DNA from: Paracoccus indicus
GTDB taxonomy: Bacteria > Pseudomonadota > Alphaproteobacteria > Rhodobacterales > Rhodobacteraceae
Direction: 5' to 3'
Assembly (NCBI RefSeq): GCF_003056335.1
Contig: NZ_PYWA01000001.1
Span: forward strand, 186,001-250,000
DNA length: 64,000 bases
The first letter of the stretch is position 1. Every line of letters begins with the position of its first letter. The translations under genes and the position numbers were made by a program. Of this stretch, positions 59,585 to 64,000 are shown one piece after another. A model generated the notes under the pieces. It worked only from the letters and a program-made list of their open reading frames with translations. It had not been told where the DNA came from and searched no databases.

Positions 59585-60607
59585 GTGATTGAGGTGGCCG
59601 GGGCAGGCATCTTCGGCCTTGCCGTCGCATGGGAGATGACGCGCCGGGGCGCAAGCGTCCGGGTTCACGAACGCGACCGGGTGGGTGCCGGCCCGTCCGG
59701 CGGGCAGATCGGGGCATTGGCCCCCCATGCGCCCGACGGCTGGAACGCCAAGAAGGCGATGCAGCTGGACAGCCTGCTGGCCGCCCCCGGTTTCTGGGCC
59801 GAGGTCGAGGATGTCTCGGGGCTGCCGACGGGCTATGGCCGCACGGGCCGCCTGCAGCCCGTGCCCGATCAGACGACCGCCGACCGCCTGCAGGACCGCA
59901 TCAGGGGGGCACAGCAGAACTGGCCTGCCGATCTGGGGATGTTCCTGACGCAAGCCCCCGATGCCGAGATCATCCCCGACAGCCCCAGTGGCCTCTGGCT
60001 GATGGACCGCATGACCGCCCGCATCCACCCCCGCGCCGCGCTGACAGCCCTTGCCGCCGCCATCACCGCGCGGGGCGGAGAGATTTTGACGGGCCAGCCT
60101 GCGCCCGAGGATGCGCCTCAGATGGTCTGGGCCACCGGCACCGCGGGGCTGCACGATCTGAACGAGGCGCTTCGGCGCAAGATCGGCCAAGGCGTCAAGG
60201 GCCAGTCCGCCAGCCTTGATCACGCAGCCCCCGACAGCCCGCAGGTCTTTGACAACGGCATCTATGTGACGCCGCATTTCGACGGGACGGTGGCGGTGGG
60301 GTCGACCTCCGAGAACAGTTTCGACCACGACGGCACCGATCACCAGATCGACGATCTTCTGATCCGCGCCCGTGCAATGTGCCCCGTGCTGGCCGATGCG
60401 CCGATGCTGGAACGATGGGCGGGCATCCGCCCCCGCGCCCGCAGCCGTGCGCCCGTCCTTGCCCCCTGGCCCGACCGCCCCGGCCATCTGATCGTGAACG
60501 GCGGCTTCAAGATCGGCTTCGGCATGGCCCCCGTCATCGCCCGCATGGCAGCCGACGTGGTGCTGGACGGGCGGACCGACCTGCCCGATCTGGTCGCCCT
60601 GCCCTGA
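59585..60607 (+). CDS. FAD-dependent oxidoreductase, MnmC2-like
   Basis: The 340-residue flavoenzyme of the DAO family has the FAD loop GAGIFGLAVAWEM at the N-terminus, the second segment SGGQIGALAPHAPDGWNAK (MnmC2-like), and the C-terminal IVNGGFKIGFGMAPVIARM. In MnmC, the C-terminal half oxidises cmnm5s2U to nm5s2U. The placement divergent to mnmD suggests that this is the other half. The start GTG at 59585 follows AAGGGA; a TTG at 59570 is possible. DadA-type amino acid oxidase activity is an alternative. Confidence 0.75.
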   Translation: MIEVAGAGIFGLAVAWEMTRRGASVRVHERDRVGAGPSGGQIGALAPHAPDGWNAKKAMQLDSLLAAPGFWAEVEDVSGLPTGYGRTGRLQPVPDQTTADRLQDRIRGAQQNWPADLGMFLTQAPDAEIIPDSPSGLWLMDRMTARIHPRAALTALAAAITARGGEILTGQPAPEDAPQMVWATGTAGLHDLNEALRRKIGQGVKGQSASLDHAAPDSPQVFDNGIYVTPHFDGTVAVGSTSENSFDHDGTDHQIDDLLIRARAMCPVLADAPMLERWAGIRPRARSRAPVLAPWPDRPGHLIVNGGFKIGFGMAPVIARMAADVVLDGRTDLPDLVALP

Positions 60608-60662
60608 GCCTTGCGCCCCCATCTCCGCCACGCCACACTGCCCGAAACACCCGGAGCCGCGC

Positions 60663-61934
60663 ATGACCACCCAGCTTGATCACGCCTTCATTGCCATCGA
60701 TGCCGCCAATGCCCAGGACCCCAAGCTGGAAGACGGCACCCCCGCCAACCTGCTTTACGGTCAGCGCATGACGGCGGAACAGCAGCGCCTGTTCCCCAAT
60801 GCCGACGATGTGCTGCGCATCGCCTGTCGCGGCCAGCATATCGAACGCTGGACCCTGCCGCGCAGCAGCTATCCGATGGGGCGGCCCGGATACCTGAAAT
60901 GGCGTCAGGAACAGGGGCGGCGCCATGCCGAACGCATCGCGGGGATCATGGCCGATGCGGGCTACGGCGAGGATGACATCGACCGTGCCCGCAAGATGCT
61001 GACCAAGCAGGGCATCAAGCGCGACCCGCAGGTGCAGGCACTGGAGGACGTGATCTGCTTTACCTTCATTCGCTGGTATCTGGGCGACTTCATGGCCGAG
61101 CAGCCCGATGAGAAGATGCCCCGCATCATCGAGAAGACCGCCCGAAAGATGTCCGCCGAGGCGCGCGCCCGCGCCTTGCGGGAATTCCAGATGCCCCCGG
61201 CCTTCGCCGATCTGTTCCGCCAGGCGGATGCGGCACGGACCCTGTCGCGCACTGTCATCGTCTCCCACGGCCAGCCCGGCGACCCCGCCCCCCAACAGCA
61301 GGCGATCGAGGATCTGGCGGCCGCCGTCGCCCCCCATCTGCCCGGCCTGCAGGTGATGGGCGCGACCCTTGCCATGCCCGAGGCGCTGGCCAAGACCGCC
61401 ACCAGCGATTGCGTCATCTATCCGATGTTCATGGCCGAGGGCTGGTTCACCGGAATCGAGCTGCCCCGCCGCCTGACCGCCGCCGGTGCCCCCGGTGCCC
61501 ATATCATGCGCCCTTTCGGCACCGATCCCGGCCTGCCCGCGCTGATCGTCGAAAAGGTGGCGCAGGCTGCGACGGCGCAGGGTTGGGACCTTGCCGAGAC
61601 GACGCTGCTGCTGTCGGCGCATGGGTCGCAACGCTCTCAGGCCAGCTTTGACATCACCAATGCGCTGGCCAATACGCTGGCCCCGCATTTCGCCCGCGTG
61701 GTGACAGGCTTCGTCGAACAGGAGCCCTTCATCGCCGATGCCGCCCGTGGCCTGGACCGTGCCGTCAGCCTGCCGCTGTTCGCGCTGCGGGCCGAGCATG
61801 TGACCCAAGACCTGCCGCAGGCGCTGGATCAGGCGGGCTTCGACGGTCCGCGGCTGGATCCCATCGGGTTGTCACCGGAAACGCCCGCGATGATCGCGCA
61901 ATCCATCGCCAAGGAAATTTCAAGCTTGAAATAA
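60663..61934 (+). CDS. DUF4202-CbiX fusion protein
   Basis: This 423-residue protein joins two unrelated parts. Residues 1 to about 185 match DUF4202: [40 protein letters not shown], and [20 protein letters not shown]. From about 195 to 420 are two CbiX (cobaltochelatase/ferrochelatase-like) half-domains: the first with [12 protein letters not shown] and the second with [16 protein letters not shown], each with the chelatase His. The second half includes [15 protein letters not shown] and [16 protein letters not shown]. Proteins with CbiX repeats insert metal in tetrapyrroles or handle sirohydrochlorin. The metal is unknown. It is followed by a flavoprotein gene 41 bases away. Confidence 0.8.
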   Translation: MTTQLDHAFIAIDAANAQDPKLEDGTPANLLYGQRMTAEQQRLFPNADDVLRIACRGQHIERWTLPRSSYPMGRPGYLKWRQEQGRRHAERIAGIMADAGYGEDDIDRARKMLTKQGIKRDPQVQALEDVICFTFIRWYLGDFMAEQPDEKMPRIIEKTARKMSAEARARALREFQMPPAFADLFRQADAARTLSRTVIVSHGQPGDPAPQQQAIEDLAAAVAPHLPGLQVMGATLAMPEALAKTATSDCVIYPMFMAEGWFTGIELPRRLTAAGAPGAHIMRPFGTDPGLPALIVEKVAQAATAQGWDLAETTLLLSAHGSQRSQASFDITNALANTLAPHFARVVTGFVEQEPFIADAARGLDRAVSLPLFALRAEHVTQDLPQALDQAGFDGPRLDPIGLSPETPAMIAQSIAKEISSLK

Positions 61935-61975
61935 AAACGGACCCATGCCAGCCTTCCCCAAGTGGGAGGCATCCG

Positions 61976-64000
61976 ATGAAGATCCTGTGTCTGGGCGGCG
62001 GGCCTGCGGGCCTGTACTTCGCGATCTCGATGAAGCTGCGCGACCCGTCGCATGATGTGACGGTGTTGGAACGCAACCGCGCCAATGATACCTTCGGGTG
62101 GGGCGTTGTCCTGTCGGATGATGCGCTGGCCCGGATGGAAAGGAACGACCCGCCATCCACCAAGGCGATCCGCGACAACTTCATCTATTGGGACGACATC
62201 GCCGTCATCCGCGACGGACAGCGCGACGTCTCTGGCGGCCACGGCTTTGCGGGCATCGGACGCAAGATGCTGCTGACCCTGCTGCAGGACCGGGCACGAG
62301 AGCTGGGCGTCACCATGCAGTTCCAAACCGAGTTCGGCCCCGCCGAAAGCTATCGCCGCGATTACGACCTGGTGGTGGCCGCCGACGGGCTGAACAGCCG
62401 GGTGCGGGCGGAATATGTTCAGACCTTCCGCCCCAACATCGACATGCGCCTGTGCAAGTTCATTTGGCTGGGCACGCATCAGAAATTCGACGACGCCTTC
62501 ACCTTCATCTTCGAGAAGACGCCGCATGGCTGGATGTGGGCGCATGTCTATTCCTTCGACGCGGACACCGCGACCTTCATCGTCGAATGCAGCCAGGACA
62601 CATGGGACGGCTTCGGTTTCGAAGCCATGACCAAGGAAGACATCGTCGAGACCTGCCGCGCGGTCTTTGCCGACCATCTGGGCGGTCACAAGCTGATGTC
62701 GAATGCCGAACATCTGCGCGGCTCGGCGGTGTGGATGAACTTTCCCCGTGTCATCTGCGACCGCTGGTATCATGAAAACGTGGTGCTGATGGGGGATGCG
62801 GCGGCGACGGGGCATTTCTCGATCGGGTCGGGGACGCGGCTGGCCCTGGACAGCGCCATCGCGCTGGCCGATTACCTGCACAGCGAAGCGACCTTGGAAG
62901 CCGCCTTCCAACGCTATCAGGACGAACGCCGGGTCGAGGTGCTGCGCCTGCAATCCGCCGCCCGCAACAGCCTGGAATGGTTCGAGGAGGTCGAGCGCTA
63001 CTTCGACCTGCACTCGATCCAGTTCACCTATTCCCTGCTGACCCGCAGCCAGCGCATCAGCCACGAAAACCTGCGCCTGCGCGACCCTGATTGGGTCCGC
63101 CGGGCCGAGGATTGGTTTCAGCAGCAGGCCGGTGGCCAGCCCGGCCGCGCGCCGATCTTCGCCCCCTTCCGCCTGCGCGACATGGAACTGAAGAACCGCA
63201 TCGTCGTGTCCCCCATGGCGCAATACAAGGCGCAGGACGGCTACCCGACCGACTGGCACCTGGTCCATTACGGCGAACGCGCCAAGGGCGGCGCGGGGCT
63301 GGTCTATACCGAGATGACCTGCATCAGCGCCGATGGCCGCATCACGCCGGGCTGTCCCGGCCTCTATGCACCCGAACATCAGGCGGCCTGGACCCGCATC
63401 GTCGATTTCGTGCACCGCGAAACCGAGGCGAAGATCTGCTGTCAGATCGGTCACGCCGGTCGCAAGGGCAGCACGCGCATCGGGTGGGAAGGCATGGACA
63501 AGCCTTTGGACAGCGGCAACTGGCCGCTGATCTCGGCCTCGGCACTGCCTTGGTCCGACGGCAATGCCACACCGCGCGAAATGACGCAGCATGACATGGA
63601 CGTCGTGCGCGGACAGTTCGTGGGTGCGACCCATATGGCCGATGCGGCGGGCTTCGACATGATCGAACTGCACGCGGCCCATGGCTATCTGGTCAGCAGC
63701 TTCCTGTCCCCGGTGTCGAACCGGCGCAGCGACGACTATGGCGGCAGCCTGGAAAACCGCCTGCGCTGGCCCTTGCAGGTGCTGACCGCGATGCGCGCCG
63801 CATGGCCGCAGGACAAGCCGCTGGCGGTGCGCATCTCGGCCACGGATTGGACCGATGACGGCATCACCCCGGAGGAGGCCGTGGCCATCGCCCGCGCCTT
63901 CCATGACGCGGGGGCCGATATCATCGACGTGTCGGCAGGGCAGACCACGCCGGACGCGAAGCCCGTCTATGGCCGGATGTTCCAGACGCCGTTTTCCGAC
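61976..64000 (+). CDS. two-domain flavoprotein: FAD monooxygenase + OYE-type reductase, 3' end outside the window
   Basis: All 675 visible codons are open and the gene is cut by the right edge. Residues 1 to about 375 form an FAD-dependent aromatic hydroxylase: [12 protein letters not shown] near 7-18, [12 protein letters not shown], and [20 protein letters not shown] near 280. From about 390 an Old Yellow Enzyme (FMN) part begins: [20 protein letters not shown], then [30 protein letters not shown], and a [20 protein letters not shown] segment. This order is that of 2-aminobenzoyl-CoA monooxygenase/reductase (Azoarcus) and salicylyl-CoA 5-hydroxylase proteins, which break aromaticity of CoA-bound aromatics. 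The substrate is not seen; ligase and further genes may follow. Confidence 0.87.
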   Translation, partial: MKILCLGGGPAGLYFAISMKLRDPSHDVTVLERNRANDTFGWGVVLSDDALARMERNDPPSTKAIRDNFIYWDDIAVIRDGQRDVSGGHGFAGIGRKMLLTLLQDRARELGVTMQFQTEFGPAESYRRDYDLVVAADGLNSRVRAEYVQTFRPNIDMRLCKFIWLGTHQKFDDAFTFIFEKTPHGWMWAHVYSFDADTATFIVECSQDTWDGFGFEAMTKEDIVETCRAVFADHLGGHKLMSNAEHLRGSAVWMNFPRVICDRWYHENVVLMGDAAATGHFSIGSGTRLALDSAIALADYLHSEATLEAAFQRYQDERRVEVLRLQSAARNSLEWFEEVERYFDLHSIQFTYSLLTRSQRISHENLRLRDPDWVRRAEDWFQQQAGGQPGRAPIFAPFRLRDMELKNRIVVSPMAQYKAQDGYPTDWHLVHYGERAKGGAGLVYTEMTCISADGRITPGCPGLYAPEHQAAWTRIVDFVHRETEAKICCQIGHAGRKGSTRIGWEGMDKPLDSGNWPLISASALPWSDGNATPREMTQHDMDVVRGQFVGATHMADAAGFDMIELHAAHGYLVSSFLSPVSNRRSDDYGGSLENRLRWPLQVLTAMRAAWPQDKPLAVRISATDWTDDGITPEEAVAIARAFHDAGADIIDVSAGQTTPDAKPVYGRMFQTPFSD

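Noticed and set aside
61829..63904. 691-codon minus-strand frame opposite the two-domain flavoprotein
   Set aside because: The plus-strand frame carries FAD and OYE motifs throughout; the minus frame is compositionally biased only.

Overview
The window looks like part of a high-GC alphaproteobacterial chromosome. The protein families point to Rhodobacterales, most likely Paracoccus or a close relative; this is inferred from the families and codon use, not from an rRNA gene. The left 41% is the right arm of a lambda-like (siphovirus-type) prophage and the rest is ordinary host chromosome.

Prophage, 1 to about 26679. The left edge cuts a cargo-type gene (DUF6414-like). The late genes follow in near-lambda order: a Z-like protein, small and large terminase (GpA type), W-like connector, portal, a prohead protease fused to the major capsid protein, DUF2190 capsid cement, FII-like and U-like connector proteins, tail tube, a tail-assembly chaperone pair joined by a -1 frameshift (two in-phase GGGAAAG heptamers), tape measure, M/L/K-position tail-tip genes, and a J-like central tail protein split by one in-frame TGA. 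Host-recognition genes come next: an SGNH-hydrolase tail protein, two lectin-like proteins, and a fibre with six 38-residue repeats. A lysis region follows (small membrane proteins, amidase, holin-like protein), then a DNA adenine methylase, a small zinc-ribbon protein, and a two-gene leftward cassette of unknown function with lower GC. The right boundary is the 3' half of a tRNA-Arg(CCT) gene ending in CCA at 26679, as expected for integration into that tRNA. The integrase, repressor and intact tRNA should lie left of the window.

Host chromosome, about 26680-64000. A gene-poor stretch is followed by a polytopic membrane protein, two secreted proteins and an AI-2E transporter. Then come the carboxy(nor)spermidine polyamine genes, a DUF6478 gene with a small partner, phenylalanine hydroxylase with pterin dehydratase and a divergent Lrp-type regulator, cardiolipin synthase, accD-folC, an acyl-CoA synthetase, a BON-LysM protein, a CAP lipoprotein, an MsbA-like exporter, an MTA/SAH nucleosidase, zapE, a DsbA-like thioredoxin, an HNH protein and an outer-membrane barrel. 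Further right are a GIY-YIG protein coupled to ettA, a sulfotransferase, rimO, two small periplasmic proteins, an ABC-2 exporter pair, a rhomboid protease, and the two halves of MnmC encoded divergently. A DUF4202-CbiX fusion follows, and the right edge cuts a two-domain flavoprotein related to 2-aminobenzoyl-CoA/salicylyl-CoA monooxygenase-reductases.

The observations most worth following up are the tandem frameshift heptamers, the nonsense codon in the J-like gene, the tRNA-Arg attachment scar, the low-GC unknown cassette preceded by a twin-GATC palindrome, the repeat fibre with neighbouring mosaic receptor-binding genes, and the DUF4202-CbiX fusion. I found no CRISPR array, transposase, rRNA gene or obviously new multi-gene system; the unknown cassette is the best candidate for undescribed biology.
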